NCBI GenBank assembly: GCA_019843655.1
Contig: JACDQD010000011.1
Location: 15,666,604-15,730,603, forward strand
DNA length: 64,000 nt
Direction: 5' to 3'
DNA from: Lethocerus indicus
Taxonomy: Eukaryota > Arthropoda > Insecta > Hemiptera > Belostomatidae
Shown one piece after another: positions 13,140 to 24,796 of the stretch (within the stretch, counting starts at the first letter, position 1; the number at the start of each line of letters is the position of its first letter). The notes under the pieces were generated by a model, which saw only the letters and a list, made by a program, of their open reading frames with translations, was not told the origin of the DNA and searched no databases. A program made the position numbers and the translations under genes.

Positions 13140-16100
13140 TATCCTCACTCTCACTCACTCACTCAATAGCCGCGTTCAGAACTTTTAAGTTGGCGACAGT
13201 TATACCATTGAATACGGCCTAGTTATAACCTGCGAACCTGCGGTAGTAAACACTCGTTCTGACTCGACGGTTCATTCTTTCGGTAATGAATTAGACGCCG
13301 AACAGCGAATTTTACAATGTCATCCTCTCCGTTGTACGCCCTCTCTGTTTATTCGCGATTAATCTTCGGCTTAACGACGGGCCACAATTCCTGAAGGCCT
13401 CAGGAACGATCTATCCTCTCTCTCTTCCTTCCTCAAAAATATGTGTACATTATAACTAATATATTGTACATTTAAGTTTTAAACCCGGTTGAGTATCACT
13501 AATGAGCCCTGAGCGCTTTGTTAGACAACATTGAAAAGAGAATAGGAAACAATTTTGACTATCATAATATAAAAATATACTAAAGCATGAAATCACGTAA
13601 CCACAACGCACAATAATTATTCTATAGATTAATTTCCTACAGTCAGTAAATTTAATACAAAATATGCTTATATCATTGAACGCAGTCCTTTTTTTACTTT
13701 GCAAGGCGTTATGACTCTCCCAATATATGATATCGATTAATTCGATTTGTATTTGAATTTGGGCTTAACATTTATTTATTCTTAAACATTCTGAAACTGT
13801 TAAGAAATCATTTCATTCGAGAGACCTCTTGATCAACGCCAATCGAAATGAATAATGACGCGCTTCGAATTATTAAGTCCGCGAGAAGTTGAGCCAAGAC
13901 CTCGGTTGTCGCAGACAACCCCTTGTACCAGCGCCGTTAAATCTCCGTTTAACTGAATAGAGATAACAGAAAGTTTAAGTTTGGGAGTTCCCCCCCCCCG
14001 CAAGTTTGCACTTGAGTCACCCCCACCCCCAACTCCGGTACAGTCTGGGGCTTGGCGCGGCCTCTTTCTAATAATTCAAGCGCCGATAGTTTATAGTTCA
14101 AACGGGGCCAAATCCGACCTGTTTAGGGGATGGTGGGGGGATGAGGCGGGGCAAGAAAGATTCAAGACAAAGTTGAAAATAAGACAGAGGATAAATCTCA
14201 AATTCTATTCAGCCGTTAATGAACGGTCGATTTCATTTTGTTTCATATATCTATAATTACTGTGAAACATCAAATAACGTGTACGAAATTGATAAGTATA
14301 TAATTTATAAGCTATTAAATTTTGTATACTGCTCATTATATTTTCAACGAATCTGAATTTTGGGGAATCTTCGTCTTATAGTAGAATTTCAAATGGAAAT
14401 CTGCTGCTCGAGGTCCACAATAAGACACAAAGTTCATAAAAAAACCAACGCATTCTTTACCTCTTATCCCAAAAAATTTTCCAAATATTATATTTCATAT
14501 GTTGAATTTTCGGCGATCAAACGACTGGATATTAACATAGCGTGAAAATAATTAGAATGATTCCACGGTGCATTCAATATTTGGTCAAGAATTAATTAGA
14601 TGATAAATTTCTGGCATTTATTATTATTAAATTTCATGGTCGCTATATACTACTTTTCAAGTGTAAATGCTACATCATGTGACATGCTGAACTATCACTA
14701 TAAAGCCGGTGAAGAATGGTCGGCTTAGTTTATATACCAATTGTCACTATTAAACCCCCCGCCCCCTCACTTTAATTTGACTTCTGAACGGGGCCGCTAA
14801 CAGCACATAAACCGGGCGACGTTAATGCCTACTTTATTTGGCCGGCGGGCACCGAACAGTTTAAATTTGCATTGCGCTTCATTAATATGTAATTTAATTT
14901 CCGTTCACTCGTTTATTTGCAATTTAATTTTCGTCCCCGTACGAATTTGCATGGCGTTCGGCCGTCGGTCGGGGCACGTCGTCGGTTCTGTATTAGATTG
15001 AAAAGCGTAGCCCTCCCCGGCCCTATAAAGTGTAAAACCCCGGTAGCTCCAATTTGCACTTTTCTCTCCGCCGTCTGTACAGAGTTTGAACGGGCGGACG
15101 GCTCCGGCCTAATATCGTTACGCGGCATTAACCGAACCAGAACCGCCCGGTTATCTGCCAGGTTCTTAATTCATGATTAACGCTTCTCGGCCGCTTAATT
15201 GATACCTAGACCGGTTTAAACGAGTGGACAAATAATAACAACGTGGGTGCTGACCAGGATTCTAATCAGCCGATAAAGAAATGCTACTAACAATGGGGAG
15301 AAGCCGAAGCGAGCCATCGGTGATTTTCCCCCTTACAAAAATAACCCGATCTACTACAGTAAGTTCTAATATATGTAAAGTAAATAATACTATACTTGTG
15401 TACAATTCCTGTCTTCAACTTTCCGTGCTTAGATCCTCCGTTACTCAGAATATTTCGGTCTTACCTGAAAAAAATAAAAAATTTTAGTAAAGTACTTATT
15501 TGAATTCTGTTAGAACGTATCATGCCGACCGGATAACTCTCAAATAAACGGCGAAACTGCCGATAATCGTTTTATTCTCTCGTCGGTAAAGTCGAACGGT
15601 AAAGGTTTCGATTAGGGACGCTGCAGGTGCTCGAAAGTCGCGATACCCGCACGGCCCTTCGGCTCGTAGGCAGAACTGTTTGCGCGGAGGACAAAAAGAA
15701 AAAGAGGAAAGAATGAAAAAAAAAACAGAAAAATACGCCGAGCGAAAATAACCGTTATTGTTCCCCCCGGGCCGGGCCAGATATGCAAATTCAGACGGTG
15801 TGCCGCTTTTCTAGTCTCCTGCGGCGGGTTTCCAATTGAATTTCTTTTTTCTTCAATTCGTTTCTTTTTTGTACTCCAGTACGTTTTACTTTTCCGCGTG
15901 ATAATATTTTTTTCGGTGCGCATGCCACCGACGGACGGGCACGTAGCCGTCGGGAATTGTCAGCCCTCGGGTGAATAACGGCCCCCTGCACCCTAGTCAC
16001 GGGGGCACACCTCATACTTCGGATATGATTTTAGAGAGCCAACGACCTCTCTGCCAACCTTTCTTTTAGCCAATATATAGACTTCAAGAGAATTATATAA

Positions 16101-19100
16101 ACATAATTCACCAATAATAATAAATTACTCTTGTAATTTCTGGAATAGTAATAGAATTTAGGTAAGACAGAGTGAACATTGTGGCACCCGGTAATAATTC
16201 CCTGTAATTATTTCGGGAAAATCTATAGTGGTGTCCATGTCTAGAATTCCTAGCCCTATCGGCTGTAATCTTCAAGACCGATATAATTGCCGGAGGGTTT
16301 TACGAGTGGGTAATAACAGTCCAGGATACGGCTCAACTGGGAGATGGGAAGTGGACATGGCTCGGTTACTTTTCCAGCACTACTTATTTCGTTGTCCTCT
16401 CGTTCGAATATAGCATCGATAATATGTTTTATCTCACCGGGCTTACCAACAGAGAATTGTGTTGGAACATCGCTTACAACTTTGCGGGTGAATGAACAGC
16501 TCACAGGGCAGAGAGGGAAACATTTAAACGTTGAAACAACTTTACGTCCTCTCAATAATACGAATTCATTGAAGCTTACTCCCCATTCACTAGAACTTAC
16601 ACTTTATTCAGTTCAGCGGCTAGATCCGGGTGAAGTTTTAGGAGTGTAATAATTATTAGGAGATTATTCTTCTTACATTCTTTCCATTACAGGTGTGGTA
16701 GGAAATCAAGTAAAATTGTGGACTCGCAAATAGTTAAATACAATTTTCTCCATAAGTTATGTAATGCTGACTTTGACTTCAAGGACAGATTTACCGAAGG
16801 TGAAAATTCTTGACATGATTGTCCATGCCTACTTTACATATGCTGAAGGGGCTTGTCCGCCTCCATTATTTTCACTGATTTGCCTAATAAATTTATGTAT
16901 TCTTCTGTCTTACGAGGTTTTCACCTCGAGCTGGAATCGAGGTTATTAAGCCTATTTCGACCGCATTTATTATTATTATTACTTTGAAACATCCGAACTT
17001 TGATAGTAAAATCGGTGCTCAAAATACCTGAAAACCGTTTACGGCTTCAAATTTTTAACGAGCCGTTCGGACGATTATTTATTAATCGACGTCACCGCGA
17101 AAATATGCCGGAGTAGGAAAATTAACGGTCGGAAACGACGTCGTATTCGAAACAAATTGAAATCTGCCCGCGCTCCGATAGCCGATAGCCCAATTTGATC
17201 GGGTAAGCCTGTTGGTAATGCGCCTATCTCGTTACCGGCCGTCGGCAACGCCCACGTGCCCCCTCCCCCTGGCAGCCCTATTTTATAAACTGAAGCAACT
17301 CGGCACACAAGATTAACACGAGAGCCCAATGAATAATGGCCACTCGACTTCGCCGCCTTCTAATGGGAAAAAGGGATAGACCCGGCCGACTTGCAATCGC
17401 AAAGACGACAGGAATTACTGCCTGGAGGTGAAATTGGTATCCAGACCCTAGACTGCCAAGCAAATCGACCTCATATTTCCACAAAGTCGCTACTTACTCT
17501 ATTTTATTTTCATGCATTAAACTCAATAGGAATCCACTCATCCAACGCCCATCCCTTCCCATTCCTACTCAACTCCAATATTCCTCTTATCCACAGAGAA
17601 CTACAGTAAAGAGATCGTTTCTTAAAATTTGTTTAAAGAAGACATATATTTTACAATATGAGCACTATTTTTTGCTCGCATAGGGATATAATGATAAGCG
17701 TATTGTAATAAGAATTTCAATGCACATACTAGTGGTAGTTTTCTTTGCCTGATATTCCCCTGAGAGTACTCCACGGAAGGCTTTGCCCAGTTATTTGGAG
17801 TATTGGGTTCATTATTTTGGATATTCAGTTTGATATAAATTGATGGGTAGAGCTACGAGGCGGAAGAATTCAATACTATCCCCCCCCCCCCGAAAGCCCA
17901 CTAGAGACGAAAATACCGCCCTATTACCCGGTAGCGAAAATACGTTGTTGAGGGGGAGAAGGCGTAGTCGAGAGAGAGAGAGAGAGTGGAGAGGGCGTGA
18001 AAACCCGGAAATAGCCGTCGTTGGGCGAATTTATTGCGGAATCAAACGTCCTTTCAGGGATAACAAGTGGGTATATCGAGCAGTTTAGCGGGCTCCGGGA
18101 CGGTGGACCGGGGGCGGAGGCGGAGTGTTTATGCCGGGGTCGGGGGCGACTAAATGGGCCGGAGACATGCCAGCCGCCCCCCAACCACTGGGCGCAATGT
18201 GGGAAAACCGCCCATTCAACTCTATCGGATCCGGCGGTCAGATAAGTCGATTTGAAGAAAGCCGATTCCGAGATTGAACCCGCAGGTTTAACGGCAACAC
18301 AATTGGGTAAAAGCCCGAAAGTGCCGCCGACAAATATAACGATGTACGCGGAAATAATTATCTACAAACAAGACTCGAACTCACAGAAACGAAATCGACG
18401 TTACAAAGCCCCGACAACAGACCGCAACTATTACTTTTAGTTTACAACTGTATTTTTAATACCTAACTGGTGATACACCAAGCGGTCAAACTCCTACAAA
18501 ATTCAATCATTGCAATCCGTTCCGATTTGAAATCCTTTGATTCTACACTGTATTCCTACTGAAAATCCCCACCTTAAGAGGACATGGCCACGTGATTTCC
18601 TCAATATCTAGCAAGCGCAGGAGCAGAAGCACCACCAATGGGTGGATTATCCTGTAGCTAAATATAATTAAAATAATGTGGTCCTGACTTAAAATAAAAA
18701 GAAAATGTGTAAATAGGTGATATGGACCTCTCTAAAAGAATGCAAATTTGGAATTGATGCGTTGATCAAAGTATCCCCGTGGAATCACTTTCAAAATGCT
18801 CAATTGAGTTCAGCTAGCCCGTTAAAACAACATACGCAAGGCCGCCTGAGTATGGTGGCGAAATATTCCACAAAATTAGGTTCGGGGTATGGAGCAATTT
18901 ATAGATTTATAGAACGGCTTGAATTCATAGAGGCAATTTATATAAACCGCATATTACTGTCGGGGCTTCAATTATACAAAATGCAGTACTACGGTAATTG
19001 TACGAAAGTATCGAGACGTATAAAAATTGAGCAAACAGTACAAAGAAGTCTGTTATTTATTATTACGTTGCTGTTACTTAAATGAAATTTCATCCTTCGC

Positions 19101-22100
19101 GGCTTTCACAGTAACGGCTCGTTTTCAATTTCCTGAACTGGCGCGATATTACTTCGGAAACAATTATCAGAAAAACAGGGTGTCGTTTCGTTAATACATT
19201 TACTTAATGTAAATTTTACAGTCAATCAATTCTATTTATATCCCATTACATTTCACTCAGTGTTCTCCAAGACCAAGAAGTCGGTTGGAAAATAATTCAG
19301 ATCTTTATCGCACAAATTTATGACTCCTATTACAACTTCCTACGAAATATAATACAAAACGCTTTACAGCAAATCATGTTTACGATTCGGAATAACAGTC
19401 GGACAAAATTAGATCTAACACGAAAGCAGAGCTGGTACCTTTTATTGGCAAATTGCTATTAATGAACTAGCCAGTTGAGGAATGAATCGTCATTGGGAAT
19501 ATTAGACGGAAGATTATATGAATTCCTAGGGGCTGGACGGAGTTATGCGAGCTCGTTTGAATTCACAGTCCGCCGGTTTGATGGAGGAGGAAGTTTTTCG
19601 AGACAGAAGGCCACCGCACCCGATGGAAGTGGCGAGAGGCCCGTGCATAATGAGCTGGATCTGTCTCCAGTGGCTCTGTTCCGGGCCACCTTATCAGTGC
19701 TATAGTGCTAACTAGTGTCGCCACTGACTCAAGTCTACATTGCACCGATACCGAGTAGCCAGCGAACAGTGCAATGAATCAAAGTGTATGATTGAGTGAT
19801 TTATGTTTTCCGGTTTTTATTATTTTTACTTTCATAACATTGTATCAGACACGTATCAAAAAACATTTGTACATCGAAAAATAAAGTATTTGTAATTTTT
19901 CCGAATACCATCACTCCTGTCTTTTGTCGGTCCATTGCTAGTTCTGCAGTTAGGCGTCCGTTACTGGCGAATCTGATTTCGACGAGTTATAAAATGTAAA
20001 GCAATTACTTCGAGTGCGCTTCGACCGTAGAAGCCACTTAATGATCACTGGGACAGAATAAAGCCCCCGGTGGAAAGCACGCCCGGTAATCCGAGCCGGA
20101 GACCGAGAGTGTAAGTGGCCACATGACCACCTTTATATAAACCGAGGGATATTCCCCTCTGTAAATCAACAAACCCATTAGCCTTTGATATTTAAGCCGC
20201 GCTATCATCAGTCACATTCTGTTTCATGACGAATGAATTATATTTCAATTTATAAACTATAATTTATCATATATTTACAGTTTGTTACAATAATAAAGTT
20301 CGCTTAAATAGGGAAAAAATCACGTTTGTATGAAGTCTGCAAACTTAATGATTTTGAATGATTTAATTGGTATTAATAATTGGATGAATACTGAATATAG
20401 ACGTGTTCATTTAATATAAAAATTATTCTTCAGCTGAGCGGAAGAGGAATACATTCCCTCAAATCAGGTTTAATGATATTGATTTTGAAATTACGAAAAT
20501 CGTTATATTTGCGACTGAAAGTGTAAAATCAGTCTGTTATAAAATATAGATTATTTATTGAATTTTTCCCAAAAAAAACGTTGATTCCTGTAAACAGTAA
20601 TGATCTTCGTTTATTTGCAGGTACAATTGATACGTTGGACTTTAAGATATTTAGAAAAAAATGGGCCACCATTTAATGCCGCCGTTTCCACAAAATGTGG
20701 GCCCAGTAATGTAAATACCCGCTTCGTCGGCGCGATGTGCCGTGCCCATAAGGGCCCTTATGCAGGGCTCGGAATACAGTAGAGGCTCTGAGGGTGAGAC
20801 TGGAGGCAGAGACGTAGGTCGCCGGTCTGTTCCAAGACCGTTATGAGGGCGCGCTCGTCCCCGCCGAGAAGCGCCGTCATGGGGGCACTATGCGGGCCCC
20901 ACTCGTATAAGCGGCCGGGAGAATATTCTGAAAGTTAAATAATGGGCCGCCGTCGTATTTTTTTTTTACAGCGCCCATAAACGCTTTTATGGCCCGGGAA
21001 AACAAAACCGGTGAAAACAATTTGAGGGCCGAAAGGGAACGTAATATCTTCGAGGAATATCCCCTTCGCTACACTCACTTGATTGGTTCCGAAGAGAAGC
21101 GGATAATATTTTCTATCTGAAAATATCCTCTAACGTTTGCAATAATACCAATAACCGGAGGTCTGGAGTAGACCGCATTAGGTTTTTGACCATCTGTTAG
21201 AAAACTGGAGTCTGATGGCCCCGACCAGGTGTTATTAATCGATATGTTGATTCTAATTTTTATGAAGGCCTGAAAAACCATTACGCCTGACAGCCCGAGA
21301 GACTATAACGTTATATCGAGACGTCTGTAAATTTGTATGTGGGGATTCCGAAAGATCTTAATCGAATATAATGTCAATAAACATTTTTTCTCGAATAATC
21401 CTCGTGATGGATTGCATATACGAAAAGCGAATACAAAATGTCTTATCACAATTTAGTAACGAATTTCTGCCGATCTAATGATTTCTTGTACTAAGCCTTT
21501 ATCGTAAGTTGTGGCCATAACTAATATCTCACCTAAACTCTCGACTAAACTCATAATATATTTTAGGAGATAACTTGTGATCTATTATATGCTCTCTTGT
21601 TTACGTTATATCTTGTTAATTTTATGTCTCATTTTAGTAACTGTTTAGAAACTTATTTGTTTCGTTTCTTCTGGTTAAATGGTTCGGAACATCATCATTC
21701 CTGTGATAGCCAACTGAGGTCGAGTTCTCTCGTCTGCTAGGCATTGAACTTATTTCAGTAGCTCGGTAGTATCCCTCAAGGAATGAATTATACATTGTCG
21801 ACGACCGAAATTAGGGAAACGGAACAGAAAGTCGTAAAATGAACTGCACATCTGCGTGAAATAATCTCTGGACGTTTTCAACGGAATTTAACTGCGGCCG
21901 CCAGATTTCAGGGCGGTGGATGCCGGCCAGATGTCAAAATTTACCCCGGGCGGGGTGGCGGGGGCGTGCTCGCCGTTCGAAAACGCCGGTTTACGAGGCC
22001 CGGATACGAGGTCGGACCGACGTTAATGAGGAAGGTTGGCAGCGGGGGCGTGAACTGGCGGCCATCTGCTCTACCGCGGATACGGGGGCGGGGGCGGTGG

Positions 22101-22322
22101 CTGGGTGGGTGGGTGGGGATTTTTCGCCGCAACACCCGGCATTATTAAACCCGGCTAGAGCATCACCCGGGTGCAGACCTATAACTCGTTTACAGCGGTA
22201 CCCGAAGAAATCCCATCTTGCAAGGTACTGACATAGGCACAAACTGACTTCGAATCATCAAAATAGTGCATTTTGAGGACCGTAAATAGAATAATTATGT
22301 AAAATGATGATGTAAATTGTTG
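13140..22322. other. Gene-poor interval
   Basis: No supported gene. Seen: a short TCAC run near 13145-13165, a 12-base C run near 17880, a GA run near 17970-17987, and a GC-rich block at 21.9-22.15 kb with G runs. The longest open frame (122 codons, plus strand, 18717-19085) has no recognisable motif. Confidence 0.6.
22084..22118. repeat. G-run cluster with TGGG tandem
   Basis: GGGGGCGGGGGCGGTGGCTG is followed by four TGGG units on the plus strand, giving G-quadruplex potential about 200 bp left of the piggyBac-like repeat. Confidence 0.75.
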
Positions 22323-22441
22323 TCGGTTGTATTAAATTTTCTTTAACCCTTTTGTATCCGGACCAGTCTTGTTGGTCACTCCTCGGTTGTATTAAATTTT
22401 CTTTAGAATTTAAAATTTCTATTAACCCTTTTGTACTCCGG
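22323..22441. repeat. Tandem duplication containing an extra piggyBac-like end
   Basis: A 23-bp stretch starting TCGGTTGTATTAAATTTTCT occurs at 22323-22345 and again at 22383-22405, a 60-bp period. Each copy is followed by TTAACCCTTTTGTA and CCGGACCA, once directly (22343) and once after an about 20-bp AT-rich insertion (22422). The left end of the element is therefore present twice in the same orientation. Confidence 0.8.
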
Positions 22442-22971
22442 ACCATTCTGGATGTTGGCTACCGGCTACTCCTTGGTGGTTGGCCGATGTCACTGTCACT
22501 GCTATAGTTTTGGTCTAGATTTAGTCTTTCTAACGTATCTGTATAAACTTCTTCACTACTACTTGTACCACGAGACTCAATCCTGTTTGAACGTTTTGCC
22601 ACTGTTCTAATAAAAAAAAATGAATAAATCCGTGGGTTGAAAATTTCTAATTGTTATTACTAGATCTGTTACAAAATGATATTTACCGAAAGAACTTATT
22701 TACCGAGAGAAGAATCTACTTCCGATCTATCTGTACCGCTCGACGCTTCAAAACGGACTGAGCTCAGCTTTGAAACTCAAAACTCGCTATATTTTGATTC
22801 GATGTCTCGCGCCACATTTCAAGAGAAAACATCGGGCAAAACATGCACGTCTCAAAAAGTTGCGCAGAAATAACTTAATTCCCCCCCGTTATCACTAATA
22901 AATGCCCCCTCAGAGGGGACATCGGAGTGATAGGCTGGAATTACGATGTCCCCCCAACGGAGTGCAAAGGG
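22426..22971. mobile_element. piggyBac-like non-autonomous element with TTAA flanks
   Basis: A 546-bp segment is flanked on both sides by TTAA (22422-22425 and 22972-22975), the target piggyBac transposases use and duplicate. Its ends are inverted: the left begins CCCTTTTGTACTCCGGACC and the right, read inward on the minus strand, begins CCCTTTGCACTCCGTTGGG. Near the right end a further inverted repeat (GGGGACATCG at about 22916 against CGATGTCCCC near 22944) can form a hairpin. No transposase motif is visible inside; short open frames on both strands have no features I recognise. I read it as an internally deleted or non-autonomous copy. Confidence 0.68.
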
Positions 22972-22975
22972 TTAA

Positions 22976-24191
22976 GCACTTTAAAAGCCAGTAAAGGACC
23001 TCGAGACACCATACCATTATCGTCTAGACAATAGTAAAGAAGAAATAGAATTAAGAAGGCGGTGTTCTGTTTAAATGATTTTTTTAAAATTCGTTTAATG
23101 ATAATACAATAATTATATCCTACAAAATTAAATTACCAATTATCGATCGATAAGAAGTACAGATTGTAGTAGCGCTAGTGTATATATACAGTTGAAACAC
23201 TTAAAATAAAAAACGGAGTGTATTCAGCGAAATGCGGCTTATATATAATTATCGCGTTGTCAGTTAACGCCCCATTTAGCTTTAGACTGGCCCCAACTAA
23301 GAAAGCTAAAGCCGAAGATGATTGGGTGTTAAAGGCCCCAGAGTGTTGAGGAGGCCTGATCCTGGAAAGAACCACCGGTTAAAGACAGGTAGAGTTTCAG
23401 CCACCTCGGGTCCGCTGGGTCTACACCATTCTCTGAATTGGTCCCTGAGCAATTACCGGGGGGGAAGGGCTTTCTCCCCTTCACTAACTACTACAGATAT
23501 TCGTCCTACGGCTTAAATAAAATAAATTTCATGCACTAAGTAGAAATAATAATTTTAAAAGAAGCTAAATTCGATATAGAAAATGTATTTCTGGTATTCG
23601 ACAAAAATATTCCTAACAGATGGACAGAAATATATGGGCCGATATATTATTGAAGATTTTTATTACCGCCATTATACAGAAGCGAATGTTGAAATAAGAA
23701 AATTTCATTACTGGAAATGTGAGGCGCTTTTAAGAAAAAACAGAGAGACGGAACTTTTTTTATCTGATACGGACAGAAGGAAAATTGACCCCTCCGACCG
23801 CCTTTCGAGGGACAATGTCTGGGGAGCCCCCTTATTTAATTATAAATAAATCAAATTATTCCAAAATACCCCTTTTTTGTTTTATTTTTATTTCGGATAA
23901 TGCGATTGAATTCAGTGAAATTGATAAATAAACAACGGCTGAAAAGACAAAGTGAGGGGAAATCGTTTTGATTCATTCCATTCCGGTTGGCGTCTCTTCA
24001 AGTGCCGTTGAAAATTATAGTATATTATAGACAAGTATCGTTCTGTAATTACACTGAATTGAGGGTTTTCATCTCTCAGTGCAACCTGGGGGTATTTTAG
24101 ATTCACGCGGATCATTCGAAATTTACTTCTGAAAAGTCCTGAATTACTTTGCATACGCTGTGAAAATTTGTTGATTTCATACAGAACAATC
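22976..24191. other. AT-rich intergenic, nothing assigned
   Basis: Short open frames only (up to 88 codons), none with recognisable motifs. Confidence 0.6.
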
Positions 24192-24203
24192 GGGATTGTA
24201 AAG
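24192..24203. repeat. Target-site duplication, left copy
   Basis: GGGATTGTAAAG directly abuts the A-rich tail of the jockey-like insertion and is repeated identically at 24785-24796. Confidence 0.9.
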
Positions 24204-24784
24204 TTTTTTTTTTTGACCTTTTTTTTTGTACAATCAACTACATAAAGTTATTGTTACAAATGTTGAGTGTTTTCTTTTCACGTGAATGTCTCGATAAAAG
24301 AGACCACCCAATTATGGCACTTTTTTCGCAGTTTACGGCTTCGGACTAAGAAGATCTCTGGGCCAGTGGCGTTTGAGCCGACGTGGGGGGGATAATGGAT
24401 GGGTAGAAGAAGAAAGGGACTGAACGAGTGGATTTGGATGTGGAGAGAGGCGGGAATGGACTTTAAGGAAGTGTGATTTTGCGACTTCGTCGACTGTCGG
24501 TATGTTGAGGTCATTATGGATTGTTCGGTTAGAAACATAACAGGGAGCATTAAGGATGGTACGAAGGACTTTTGATTGGAATCTCTGGATGCGGGCGATG
24601 TCGGATTTCTTGGCGGAACCCCATAGTTCTATTCCGTAAGTCCATGTCGGTCTTAAACTGGATTTGTATATTGTGAGTTTGTTGTCTATTGAAAGTTTCG
24701 ATGTCCTTTTCAAAAGAGGTCTCGGCAGACCAAATTTGCGATTGAGATCTGTTGTTTTGAGTCGCGTATGGGGGTTCCACGTGA
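24204..24784 (-). mobile_element. 5'-truncated jockey-like non-LTR retrotransposon insertion
   Basis: The insertion is bounded by a perfect 12-bp direct repeat, GGGATTGTAAAG, at 24192-24203 and 24785-24796, which I read as the target-site duplication. On the minus strand it starts abruptly within the reverse transcriptase, runs through an open reading frame to its stop at 24333-24335, then about 105 nt of 3' UTR, then an A-rich tail (24204-24227) made of A9-GGTC-A11. Abrupt 5' truncation, a 3' A-rich tail and a target-site duplication are the signature of target-primed reverse transcription. The clean reading frame and perfect duplication suggest a young copy. Confidence 0.92.
24333..24782 (-). 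pseudogene. C-terminal fragment of jockey-like reverse transcriptase
   Basis: 149 codons remain open from the insertion's 5' edge to the stop. The translation has the jockey-clade pattern after the catalytic domain: TWNPH, then KLSIDNKLTIYKSSLRP, WTYGIELWG, RFQSKVLR, APCYVSN and DLNIPTVDE. The fingers and palm with the FADD-type active site are absent, so the fragment cannot encode an active enzyme. No ATG is expected because it is a truncated copy. Family assignment rests on remembered motifs of jockey-type polymerases. Confidence 0.88.
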
Positions 24785-24796
24785 GGGATTGTAAAG
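24785..24796. repeat. Target-site duplication, right copy
   Basis: GGGATTGTAAAG abuts the truncated 5' edge of the jockey-like insertion and matches 24192-24203 at all 12 positions. Confidence 0.9.

Noticed and set aside
22676..22873. 65-codon open frame inside the piggyBac-like element
   Set aside because: No transposase features such as the DDD residues or cysteine-rich tail; too short to support as a gene.
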